A stretch of 64,000 nucleotides of DNA from Paragorgia papillata. Lineage: Eukaryota; Cnidaria; Anthozoa; Scleralcyonacea; Coralliidae. The notes under the pieces are model-generated. The model saw only the letters and a program-made list of their open reading frames with translations, searched no databases and had not been told where the DNA came from. Positions 1 to 12,000 of the stretch are shown here, one piece after another; the first letter of the stretch is position 1, and each line of letters opens with the position of its first letter. Location: positions 1,424,001-1,488,000 of the forward strand of contig JAWNZC010000472.1 of assembly GCA_035771165.1 (NCBI GenBank). The letters are read 5' to 3'. The translations under genes and the position numbers were made by a program.

Positions 1-3000
1 TTCAAAAATGACCAAAATCGGTCAAAAAGTAAAGGCTACCCCTTTACTTTTTTTTCCTTCGATTTTTTTAAAAAAATCAAAAAAAATATTTTTAGCCGAA
101 ATACAGCCTTCTCCTTTTCACAGAAGGTCTAAAACGACTTTATTTAACCGTTTTTGACCCTAACTCAAAAGTTTGAAAAATGACCAAAATCGGTCAAAAA
201 GTAAAGGCTAACCCCTTTACTTTTTTTTCCTTCGATTTTTTTAAAAAAATCAAAAAAAAAATTTTTAGCCGAAATACAGCCTTCTCCTTTTCACAGAAGG
301 TCTAAAACGACTTTATTTAACCGTTTTTGAGCCTAACTCAAAAGTTTGAAAAATGACCAAAATCGGTCAAAAAGTAAAGGCTAACACCTTTACTTTTTTT
401 TCCCCCCGATTTTTTTCGAAAAATCCAAAAAAATATTTTTAGCCGAAATACAGCCTTCTCCTTTTCACAGAAGGTCTAAAACGACTTTATTTAACCGTTT
501 TTGACCCTAACTCAAAAGTTTCAAAAATGACCAAAATCGGTCAAAAAGTAAAGGCTAACCCCTTTACTTTTTTTTTCCTTCGATTTTTTTTCAAAAAATC
601 CAAAAAAATATTTTTAGCCGAAATACAGCCTTCTCCTTTTCACAGAAGGTCTAAAACGACTTTATTTAACCGTTTTTGACCCTAACTCAAAAGTTTCAAA
701 AATGACCAAAATCGGTCAAAAAGTAAAGGCTAACCCCTTTACTTTTTTTTCCTTCGATTTTTTTAAAAAAATCAAAAAAAATATTTTTAGCCGAAATACA
801 GCCTTCTCCTTTTCACAGAAGGTCTAAAACGACTTTATTTAACCGTTTTTGACCCTAACTCAAAAGTTTGAAAAATGACCAAAATCGGTCAAAAAGTAAA
901 GGCTAACCCCTTTACTTTTTTTTCCTTCGATTTTTTTAAAAAAATCAAAAAAAAAATTTTTAGCCGAAATACAGCCTTCTCCTTTTCACAGAAGGTCTAA
1001 AACGACTTTATTTAACCGTTTTTGAGCCTAACTCAAAAGTTTGAAAAATGACCAAAATCGGTCAAAAAGTAAAGGCTAACACCTTTACTTTTTTTCCCCC
1101 GATTTTTTTCGAAAAATCCAAAAAAAATATTTTTAGCCGAAATACAGCCTTCTCCTTTTCACAGAAGGTCTAAAACGACTTTATTTAACCGTTTTTGACC
1201 CTAACTCAAAAGTTTCAAAAATGACCAAAATCGGTCAAAAAGTAAAGGCTAACCCCTTTACTTTTCCCCCCCCCGATTTTTTTCAAAAAATCCAAAAAAA
1301 ATATTTTTAGCCGTAATACAGCCTTCTCCTTTTCACAGAACGTCTAAAACGACTTTATATAACCGTTTTTGACCCTAACTCAAAAGTTTAAAAAATGACC
1401 AAAATCGGTCAAAAAGTAAAGGCTAACCCCTTTACTTTTTTTTCCTCCGATTTTTTTAAAAAAATCCAAAAAAATATTTTTAGCCGAAATACAGCCTTCT
1501 CCTTTTCACAGAAGGTCTAAAACGACTTTATTTAACCGTTTTTGACCCTAACTCAAAAGTTTCAAAAATGACCAAAATCGGTCAAAAAGTAAAGGCTAAC
1601 CCCTTTACTTTTTTTTCCCCCGATTTTTTTCCAAAAATCCAAAAAAATATTTTTAGCCGAAATACAGCCTTCTCCTTTTCACAGAAAGTCTAAAACGACT
1701 TTATTTAACCGTTTTTGACCCTAACTCAAAAGTTTAAAAAATGACCAAAATCGGTCAAAAAGTAAAGGCTAACCCCTTTACTTTTTTTTTAGCCGATTTT
1801 TTTCAAAAAATCCAAAAAAATATTTTTAGCCTTCTCCTTTTCACAGAAGGTCTAAAACGACTTTATTTAACCGTTTTTGACCCTAACTCAAAAGTTTCAA
1901 AAATGACTAAAATCGGTCAAAAAGTAAAGGCTATAACCCCTTTACTTTTTTTTTCCGCGATTTTTTTCCAAAAATCCAAAAAAATATTTTTAGCCCAAAT
2001 GCAGCCTTCCCCTTTTCACAGAAGGTCTAAAACGACTTTATTTAACCGTTTTTGACCCTAACTCAAAAGTTTCAAAAATGACCAAAATCGGTCAAAAAGT
2101 AAAGGCTAACCCCTTTACTTTTTTTTTAGCCGATTTTTTTCAAAAAATCCAAAAAAATATTTTTAGCCCAAATGTAGCCTTCCCCTTTTCACAGAAGGTC
2201 TAAAACGACTTTATTTAACCGTTTTTGACCCTAACTCAAAAGTTTCAAAAATGACCAAAATCGGTCAAAAAGTAAAGGCTAACCCCTTTACTTTTTTTTC
2301 CCCCGATTTTTTTCAAAAAATCCAAAAAAATATTTTTAGCCGAAATACAGCCTTCTCCTTTTCACAGAAGGTCTAAAACGACTTTATTTAACCGTTTTTG
2401 ACCCTAACTCAAAAGTTTCAAAAATGACCAAAATCGGTCAAAAAGTAAAGGCTAACCACCCCTTTACTTTTTTTTTCCCCGATTTATTTCCAAAAATCAA
2501 AAAAAAATTTTTTAGCCGAAATACAGCCTTCTCCTTTTCACAGAAGGTCTAAAACGACTTTATTTAACCGTTTTTGACCCTAACTCAAAAGTTTCAAAAA
2601 TGACCAAAATCGGTCAAAAAGTAAAGGCTAACCCCTTTACTTTTTTTTCCCTCGATTTTTTTCAAAAAATCCAAAAAAATATTTTTAGCCGAAATACAGC
2701 CTTCTCCTTTTCACAGAAGGTCTAAAACGACTTTATTTAACCGTTTTTGACCCTAACTCAAAAGTTTCAAAAATGACCAAAATCGGTCAAAAAGTAAAAG
2801 GCTAACCCCTTTACTTTTTTTTCCCCGATTTTTTTCAAAAAATCAAAAAAAATATTTTTAGCCGAAATACAGCCTTCTCCTTTTCACAGAAGGTCTAAAA
2901 CGACTTTATTTAACCGTTTTTGACCCTAACTCAAAAGTTTAAAAAATGACCAAAATCGGTCAAAAAGTAAAGGCTAACCCCTTTACTTTTTTTTTCCTCC

Positions 3001-6000
3001 GATTTTTTTAAAAAAATCCAAAAAAATATTTTTAGCCGAAATACAGCCTTCTCCTTTTCACAGAAGGTCTAAAACGACTTTATTTAACCGTTTTTGACCC
3101 TAACTCAAAAGTTTCAAAAATGACCAAAATCGGTCAAGAAGTAAAGGCTAACCCCTTTACTTTTTTTTCCCCCGATTTTTTTCCAAAAATCCAAAAAAAA
3201 TATTTTTAGCCGAAATACAGCCTTCTCCTTTTCACAGAAGGTCTAAAACGACTTTATTTAACCGTTTTTGACCCTAACTCAAAAGTTTAAAAAATGACCA
3301 AAATCGGTCAAAAAGTAAAGGCTAACCCCTTTACTTTTTTTTAGCCGATTTTTTTTCAAAAAATCCAAAAAAAATATTTTTAGCCTTAGCCTTCTCCTTT
3401 TCACAGAAGGTCTAAAACGACTTTATTTAACCGTTTTTGACCCTAACTCAAAAGTTTCAAAAATGACTAAAATCGGTCAAAAAGTAAAGGCTATAACCCC
3501 TTTACTTTTTTTTTCCGCGATTTTTTTCCAAAAATCCAAAAAAATATTTTTAGCCCAAATGCAGCCTTCCCCTTTTCACAGAAGGTCTAAAACGACTTTA
3601 TTTAACCGTTTTTGACCCTAACTCAAAAGTTTCAAAAATGACCAAAATCGGTCAAAAAGTAAAGGCTAACCCCTTTACTTTTTTTTTAGCCGATTTTTTT
3701 CAAAAAATCCAAAAAAATATTTTTAGCCCAAATGTAGCCTTCCCCTTTTCACAGAAGGTCTAAAACGACTTTATTTAACCGTTTTTGACCCTAACTCAAA
3801 AGTTTCAAAAATGACCAAAATCGGTCAAAAAGTAAAGGCTAACCCCTTTACTTTTTTTTAACCCGATTTTTTTCAAAAAATCAAAAAAAATATTTTTAGC
3901 CGAAATACAGCCTTCTCCTTTTCACAGAAGGTCTAAAACGACTTTATTTAACCGTTTTTGACCCTAACTCAAAAGTTTCAAAAATGACTAAAATCGGTCA
4001 AAAAGTAAAGGCTATAACCCCTTTACTTTTTTTTTTCCGCGATTTTTTTCATTTTCCAAAAATCCAAAAAAATATTTTTAGCCCAAATGCAGCCTTCCCC
4101 TTTTCACAGAAGGTCTAAAACGACTTTATTTAACCGTTTTTGACCCTAACTCAAAAGTTTCAAAAATGACCAAAATCGGTCAAAAAGTAAAGGCTAACCC
4201 CTTTACTTTTTTTTTAGCCGATTTTTTTCAAAAAATCCAAAAAAATATTTTTAGCCCAAATGTAGCCTTCCCCTTTTCACAGAAGGTCTAAAACGACTTT
4301 ATTTAACCGTTTTTGACCCTAACTCAAAAGTTTCAAAAATGACCAAAATCGGTCAAAAAGTAAAGGCTAACCCCTTTACTTTTTTTTTTCCCCGATTTTT
4401 TTCAAAAAATCAAAAAAAAATATTTTTAGCCGAAATACAGCCTTCTCCTTTTCACAGAAGGTCTAAAACGACTTTATTTAACCGTTTTTGACCCTAACTC
4501 AAAAGTTTAAAAAATGACCAAAATCGGTCAAAAAGTAAAGGCTAACTAACACCTTTACTTTTTTTCCCCCCGATTTTTTTCAAAAAATCAAAAAAAATAT
4601 TTTTAGCCGAAATACAGCCTTCTCCTTTTCACAGAAGGTCTAAAACGACTTTATTTAACCGTTTTTGACCCTAACTCAAAAGTTTCAAAAATGACCAAAA
4701 TCGGTCAAAAAGTAAAGGCTAACCCCTTTACTTTTTTTCCCTCCGATTTTTTTCAAAAAATCCAAAAAAATATTTTTAGCCGAAATACAGCCTTCTCCTT
4801 TTCACAGAAGGTCTAAAACGACTTTATTTAACCGTTTTTGACCCTAACTCAAAAGTTTCAAAAATGACCAAAATCGGTCAAAAAGTAAAAGGCTAACTAA
4901 CCCCTTTACTTTTTTTCCCCCCGATTTTTTTCAAAAAATCAAAAAAAATATTTTTAGCCGAAATACAGCCTTCTCCTTTTCACAGAAGGTCTAAAACGAC
5001 TTTATTTAACCGTTTTTGACCCTAACTCAAAAGTTTAAAAAATGACCAAAATCGGTCAAAAAGTAAAGGCTAACCCCTTTACTTTTTTTCCCTCCGATTT
5101 TTTTCAAAAAATCCAAAAAAATATTTTTAGCCGAAATACAGCCTTCTCCTTTTCACAGAAGGTCTAAAACGACTTTATTTAACCGTTTTTGACCCTAACT
5201 CAAAAGTTTCAAAAATGACCAAAATCGGTCAAAAAGTAAAGGCTAACCCCTTTACTTTTTTCCCCCCCGATTTTTTTCAAAAAATCCAAAAAAAATTTTT
5301 TAGCCGAAATACAGCCTTCTCCTTTTCACAGAAGGTCTAAAACGACTTTATTTAACCGTTTTTGACCCTAACTCAAAAGTTTCAAAAATGACCAAAATCG
5401 GTCAAAAAGTAAAGGCTAACCCCTTTACTTTTTTTCCCCCCGATTTTTTTCAAAAAATCAAAAAAAATATTTTTAGCCGAAATACAGCCTTCTCCTTTTC
5501 ACAGAAGGTCTAAAACGACTTTATTTAACCGTTTTTGACCCTAACTCAAAAGTTTAAAAAATGACCAAAATCGGTCAAAAAGTAAAGGCTAACTAACACT
5601 TTTACTTTTTTTCCCCCCGATTTTTTTCAAAAAATCCAAAAAAATATTTTTAGCCGAAATACAGCCTTCTCCTTTTCACAGAAGGTCTAAAACGACTTTA
5701 TTTAACCGTTTTTGACCCTAACTCAAAAGTTTCAAAAATGACCAAAATCGGTCAAAAAGTAAAGGCTAACCCCTTTACTTTTTTTTCCTCCGATTTTTTT
5801 CAAAAAATCCAAAAAAATATTTTTAGCCGAAATACAGCCTTCTCCTTTTCACAGAAGGTCTAAAACGACTTTATTTAACCGTTTTTGACCCTAACTCAAA
5901 AGTTTCAAAAATGACCAAAATCGGTCAAAAAGTAAAGGCTAACCCCTTTACTTTTTTTTCCTCCGATTTTTTTCAAAAAATCCAAAAAAATATTTTTAGC

Positions 6001-6479
6001 CGAAATACAGCCTTCTCCTTTTCACAGAAGGTCTAAAACGACTTTATTTAACCGTTTTTTACCCTAACTCAAAAGTTTCAAAAATGACCAAATCGGTCAA
6101 AAAGTAAAGGCTAACCCCTTTACTTTTTTTTCCCCCGATTTTTTTCAAAAAATCCAAAAAAATATTTTTAGCCGAAATACAGCTTTCTCCTTTTCACAGA
6201 AGGTCTAAAACGACTTTATTTAACCGTTTTTGACCCTAACTCAAAAGTTTCAAAAATGACCAAAATCGGTCAAAAAGTAAAGGCTAACCTCTTTGCTTTT
6301 TTTTTCTCGATTTTTTTCAAAAAATCCAAAAAAATATTTTTAGCCGAAATACAGCCTTCTCCTTTTCACAGAAGGTCTAAAACGACTTTATTTAACCGTT
6401 TTTTACCCTAACTCAAAAGTTTCAAAAATGACCAAATCGGTCAAAAAGTAAAGGCTAACCCCTTTACTTTTTTCCCCAC
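1..6479. repeat. Tandem satellite array, ~173-bp monomer, about 37 copies
   Basis: Head-to-tail monomers run from the window's left edge. The start word ATGACCAAAATCGG recurs near 8, 180, 353 and 526, giving a period of about 173 bp. Each monomer has an AGTAAAGG...CCTTTACT inverted repeat, a T-run, an A-run, and conserved stretches around CAGCCTTCTCCTTTTCACAG and CTAAAACGACTTTATTTAAC. Multi-monomer blocks are duplicated: variants at 1-345 recur near 690-1035 (four monomers), and the block at 1741-2280 recurs near 3295-3840 (nine monomers). This is higher-order structure produced by unequal exchange. Short open frames in it are periodic artefacts. The array continues to the left. Confidence 0.97.
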
Positions 6480-7210
6480 TGATTTTTTTCCAAAAATCAA
6501 AAAAAAGGCTGTATTTGGGCTAAAAAAAATTTTTTTGATTTTTTGAAAAAAATCGCGGGGAAAAAAACTAAAGGGGTTAGCCTTTACTTTTTGACCGATT
6601 TTGGTCATTTTTGAAACTTTGGAGTTAGGGTGAAAAACGGTTAAATAAAGTCGTTTTAGACCTTCTGTGAAAAAATTTAAGTAAAGGCTAACCCCTTTAC
6701 ATTTTCACCAAAATAAAACGCTTTTTATTTGAGTCTTCCCCAGTGAAGTCCTCTGGTTTTAATTAAAAAAGGCTAACTCCTTTACTTTTTTCCCCACCCG
6801 ATTATTTAAAAAAAAAAAAAGAAAAATTATATTTAGCCCAAATACAGCCTTCTCCTTCCCACAGGTCTAAAAAGGCTTTATTTGACATTTTTGACCATAT
6901 TTCAAAACTTGAAATAATGGCCAAAATCGGTCAAAAAGTAAAGGCTAACCCCCTTTATATTTCGATCAATTTTGACCACTTTTTCAATTTTTAAGACTAA
7001 ATATGAAGATTTAGCACAAATAAACCTTCTCATTGCTATAGAAGCTCTAAAAAGGCTTTATTTGACATTTTGACCATATTTCAAAAGTTGAAAAAATGGC
7101 CAAAATCAGTCAATTTAAGTAAAGGCTAACCCCTTTACATTTTGACCAAAATAAAATGCCTTTTACTTGAGTTGCACCCAGTGAAGTCCTCTGGTTTTAA
7201 TTTAAAAAAA
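6480..7210. repeat. Inverted and degenerate edge of the satellite
   Basis: At about 6505 the monomer continues on the opposite strand (reversed GGGGTTAGCCTTTACTTTTTG), then returns to plus orientation in a diverged form. A unit containing CAGTGAAGTCCTCTGG occurs twice, at about 6697-6768 and 7132-7208. From 7211 to 7370 there is only a short open frame that I cannot assign. Confidence 0.8.
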
Positions 7211-7370
7211 TCACAAGTATTATTGGATTCTGACGAATTGATAACGCTTTACCGAAATGACCCTGCAAACCTAACAAAGACCTTAATTTGTGCTACTGAA
7301 GTTGACATTTGGTTTTGGAAAGAATGCTATTGTCATTTGTCTGACAATTCAGTTCATGTATTTTCATAAT

Positions 7371-7612
7371 AATCGAAAATATAGTAAGGTTTGAATGATA
7401 TACTGCTGAAAAAGAGAAGGTAAGGAATCTAACGTTTTGAGCAAAGGCCCCTCATCAGAGAGAAACGTAAAGAGAGTAATAAGCTTGTTGTTTGTTTACA
7501 CTCTTTATGTTTCTCTCTGATGAAGGGCCTTCGCTCGAAATGAAACATTAGACTCGTTACTATTTTTTCGATTGTTGTTTCAACACTGCCTATGCAGCAC
7601 GCTACTTTTATT
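7371..7612. mobile_element. Foldback MITE, family A, copy 1
   Basis: The two halves are inverted copies. The left half has a TATAGTAAGGTTTGA-like end and GAGCAAAGGCCCCTC; the right half has GAAGGGCCTTCGCTCGAA and ends with CACTGCCTATGCAGCACGC. Related copies lie at 16023-16240 and 60721-61058. It is non-coding. No feature is seen from 7613 to 7990. Confidence 0.75.
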
Positions 7613-7990
7613 TTAATAATATATCATCTAGATTTTTCTATTGTTAATCAATCAAATTACAGACCTTTCTCTTGCCAATTTTCTACCAGCTTGATAAGTG
7701 AAAAACAGTGATAATTACCAAGTTGGCGATGTACCTGTACAGGTCCTAGGATTTGCTTGATCACATTTTTCAGTAGACTTAACAGCACGATGATTTCTGA
7801 GCATTAGACGTTTGCAGTTTTATACCATTTTTTGCACCTAAAGTGGTAATAAAAGAATGGTTAATTAATTTTCATTACTATAAGTCCAAAACAATTAAAA
7901 AACTTAACTTTATTTTTACAGAATTGCCCTATTCAGTCATATATTAATGGTTCTTCCTAGAGGTCCAGGAAACCAGAGTAAACTAAACTA

Positions 7991-8190
7991 ACTTTATCGC
8001 ACGGTCGCACTAGAATCGCAAGGTCGTGGGTTCAATTCCTGCCGGAAGGCCTGTGTAGTTGCATTTTTCGCAACTGGTTCCAGTTTGGTCTTAAAATGTA
8101 TATATTCTACACTCAAATTTTCCTTCACCCAATATCCTTAGAACATGCTATGTAATCGAGTGAAATGCCCAATATTACTTATAATATACC
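7991..8190 (+). mobile_element. tRNA-derived SINE-like repeat, copy 1 (5' truncated)
   Basis: This copy shares its body with the next entry from CACTAGAATCGCAAGG through the B-box-like GGTTCAATTCC and a 3' part containing AATCGAGTGAAATGCCC. The A-box half is missing or replaced. The two copies lie head to tail about 260 bp apart. Confidence 0.7.
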
Positions 8191-8250
8191 CAATTCTCTC
8201 CTGGCATTACCACCTTATTATATATATACAGAACTCGCGATCAAGCTCTC

Positions 8251-8464
8251 GGCAACGCCCTCCGTGGCTCAGTGGTCGCAGCATTGCACTAGAATCGCAA
8301 GGTTGTGGGTTCAATTCCTGCCAGAAGGCCTGTGTAGTTGCATTTTTCGCAACTGGTCCCGGTTTGGTCTTAAAATGTATATATTCTACACTCAAATTTT
8401 CCTTCACCCAATATCCTAAGAACATGCTATGTAATCGAGTGAAATGCCCAATATTACTTATAAT
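8251..8464 (+). mobile_element. tRNA-derived SINE-like repeat, copy 2
   Basis: The head has an A-box-like TGGCTCAGTGG and a B-box-like GGTTCAATTCC at pol III promoter spacing, with an anticodon-arm-like stem (TTGC...GCAA) between them. A ~130-bp tRNA-unrelated body follows. This is tRNA-like sequence in a repeated unit, not a functional tRNA: the acceptor pairing is poor. Confidence 0.72.
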
Positions 8465-8945
8465 AACTTTATTTATGCTGGATAACCCTACCAGCCATAC
8501 CCAAACTGTTCTCCCTAGAGGCAGTACCGTCGAGGGGAGGGGGGGGGTTAGGTGGGGTAATTAACCTGGGGCCCGCTAAAAATTCAGTCTATGAAATATC
8601 ATATATTATAATAATTATCAAAAACTTACCACTGGGGCCCAGTAAAACCTTGGTAAAAATATTGGAGGGGGCCCACATGCAAACCCAGGGCCCGTTCTGG
8701 CTCCCGACGGCCCTGCCAAGTGTTAGGAAACCAGAGTAAACTAAACCAACTTTACTTATACTGGATACTGTAACCCTATCAGTCATATCTAAACTGTTCT
8801 CTCTAGAGGTCCAGTAAGAACCATCCTTTATTGTTCTGGCGTTACTACAGAAGGAAACTGGAGTAAACTAAACTAACCTTATTTATACTGGATAACTCTA
8901 TCAGTCATATCTAAACTGTTATCCCTAGGGGTCCAGTAAGTGTCA
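8465..8945. repeat. Repeated SINE-tail-like units
   Basis: Several partial copies of a ~100-120 bp unit are marked by AAACTAAACTAAC, TTTATACTGGATA and CTAGAGGTCCAGTAAG (about 8465-8525, 8725-8820 and 8850-8945). The same unit recurs at 47190-47285 and, in tandem, at 50003-50255. GGGCCC-rich sequence at 8520-8715 separates the copies here. Confidence 0.65.
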
Positions 8946-9030
8946 TTCCTCATTAGGCCAAGGAGTAACAACTTGTTGTGAGAAGTCAAAAGAGGGTTTT
9001 AACATGCAAACTATTGCAAATAATAGATTT

Positions 9031-12000
9031 TTAAAATGAAATAGAATTTTCTTTACCAGGCAAAAGATCACTGTTTACCAGAAAACTGTATGCCATTCTG
9101 TCAAATAAATTCCCTGAAAGAACAAATTAAATAAGCCAAGAATTTAGCTTTGTAAAAATAGTTTTCACAAATGAATGGGTTCTGTACACCTAATAATAAT
9201 TAATAATAATAAGTATAGGTATAATAAAATTACAAAAAAAATAAATATAAGAAATTTAAATAATGATTTATAATGTTAATAAATAATAATAATAATAATA
9301 ATATATAAAAAATATTTAGAAAGAAGATCATCCCAGTGACAGTCCTTGAAGCAGCGAGTAAAAATTTGAATGATGGATTAACCCTTCCACTACTTAAGAG
9401 GTCTTCCCTTGATGAGTAAAACAGTCTGGTCATCTGGTGACTTAGACAGAGTAAAAAATAAAAGTGCCTAATGGCATTGATGGGAATGAAAGGGTTAAGT
9501 CAGTTCTCCCCTTGATGAGTAAAATTGTTTGGCATTAGCCAGAGTAAAATACTAAATGACCACCACAGTAGGGAAAGGGTTAAAAAACGACTGGAGACAA
9601 AGGGAAGATTGAGTACGGTAAATCTAAAGAAAAACATTATTGGGAACAGCAAAGACACCTTAGTCAAGTTGTGCAAATTACCAAAATTATACTCACCAAC
9701 ATTAACTCCTGATTTACTTGATGTTTCAAACACTTCAGAATTTCTACCTATTAAATTAAAAACAAACGCGCATGTGATTGCATGCATCAAACAAAAAGGC
9801 CTCAGGTAGGTAATACAACAAATTTAGTTTGTACTTACTTATCCACAGTATGTTAATATATTTTACCACTTGAAAGTGCCAGCCCCCCAAATTAAGTAGC
9901 TGCCCCCCCAAAAAAAAATAGTGGCCCTTAACAGCTGATATAACCAAAAGTAAGGGGGGGGTTGCTACTTTCAGGATTCTACAATAATTTAATGATATAG
10001 CAATACTTATAATAATTGTATTGCATTCAGGGCCATTGAGAGAAATTATGGGGCCTGGGGGAAATTATCGATTTGGGGCCCCTGATGATGTCACATGTTA
10101 GTGTTACTGATCTTTACGCTAATTCTGGACCTCATGTTTTCTTACATCAAAAACTTGAATCTCAAAAATTTTAGGAGGCCCTTCTCAAGTTGGGGGCCCA
10201 GGGCAACTTGTCTCCTTAGCTACCCATATAATTTGTAGTCACTCAGGCTGATTAGCCTTTTAGTTAATTTTGAGTGACTTTTACCAAAATCTGTATATAT
10301 GTAAACAATTGCATGTAAATGTCTTGTATGTTGTTAGGTAATAAACATCTTCTTCTTCTTCTTCACCCCCCCCCCCCCCCCCTCTCGGTGGTCCTGACTG
10401 CATTATACAGTATATAACATGACACTAGTACTACATACTATTTCAGAAGTTACTTTACTCTTTCTGAATAATAAAAAAGATATTCCTCACCTTTAGCATA
10501 ATTTTCTACAATTTCTTGTGGCACAGCTCGTTGCAATATTTCGTCATGGATAAGATCAACTTTTGTTCCACAAAGATATATTTTACAATTCTAAAAGAAT
10601 GTGATCAGGTAGGATTTTAAAAAAGTGTTAATTTAATGTGAAGAATAATAATTTCAAGTGAAGTCAAATCACTTGTAAAGAAAAGTTTGTTGTTATAAAT
10701 TTAAGGTTACTACCGTATTTTCTGGGCGATAACTCGCGGGTTATCTCTTAATTTTGCTAGGAAACATAATTAATGCGGGTTATAGGGTGGTGCGGGTAAT
10801 CTGTTGAATTCTTAAGACGACACCATCACGAAGACTGGAGACCAAGGATTCTACTTTCATCTTTCAACTACTGGTACTGTACTTTTTAAAATTTTGTGGT
10901 CCCAAACCAAGGGAGCACACCACACTGACCTGTATTTCTTCTTCTTTGTTCGGCGTTCCTTCATTTATATTCAGCCTTTTGAATAATGTGGTATATTCAT
11001 TAGCGTATCGCAGGCGCGGGGCCCCGTAGCCCACGCCTGCGATACGCTAATGATATATACCGCATTATTCAAAATGGCTGAATATAAATGAAGGAACGCC
11101 AAACAAAGAAGAAATACAAGTCAGTCTGGCGTGCTCCCTTGCCCAAACCTATTATTAGCAGCTGCGGGTTATCCAATGGTGCGGGTAATACGCTGATTTA
11201 TTTTTCTAAAAGTGACATTTTTCTTGCTGTGCGGGTTATACGCCGTGCGGGTTATCACCCAGAAAATACGGTACTAGATAACCTAAACTTGAACTGTTTG
11301 AAACTGAAACAAAACGTTTTTTAAAAGTTTCAAAACTTTTTAAATTTGAAGAACTGAAAAAGTACACAGTAATTAATTTGATAAAAATTTGTTGCCATCA
11401 CTTACTGGTTCATTTATTAATATTTGATTCACCCAATACTCAGCTTTTTCAAAACTTGCTTTATCTGTTAGATCTAACATAAAATTACAAAGATTTTGGA
11501 TAACGTAAGAGAACCTTTGCACAAAACATTAGACTTCCTTAAGTATTTCATCAGCACATTAACCTTTTTAAAGTGCCAATATCATGATCATGGATTATAC
11601 ATATTATTTTAGAATACATGTATTTGGAACCTTCTGAGAAGATTTGTAATATATCTCAGCTCCTTTTCTAAAATTTCATCTGTTAGACTTTTTCACTGTT
11701 AAAATTGATGGTTAAAAGTGACGTCTACACAGGAATTTCTCTATGTATATAAAAAACACTTTACAGATTCCTGCGTAGACATCACTTCTGTCAACTTTAA
11801 CAGCGAAAACGTCCATGAAGATGAAATTTTAGAAAAGGAAGATATATTTCAAATCTTCTCAGAAGGTTCCAAATAACCTAAATATGGAAAATCCCCAACC
11901 ATGATATAGGCACTTAAACATTTTCAATTTGTATCTGTACAAGGACAGATTGAATGACGTATTAACCCATTCCTGTCTGAGCTGGTCAAAAACAGGCTCT

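Noticed and set aside
1741..2055. 104-codon frame in the satellite
   Set aside because: Spans about two monomers only; neighbouring monomers have indels that break it. No gene features.
7142..7369. 75-codon frame beside the satellite
   Set aside because: No recognisable motif; its first third lies in a duplicated satellite-edge segment.
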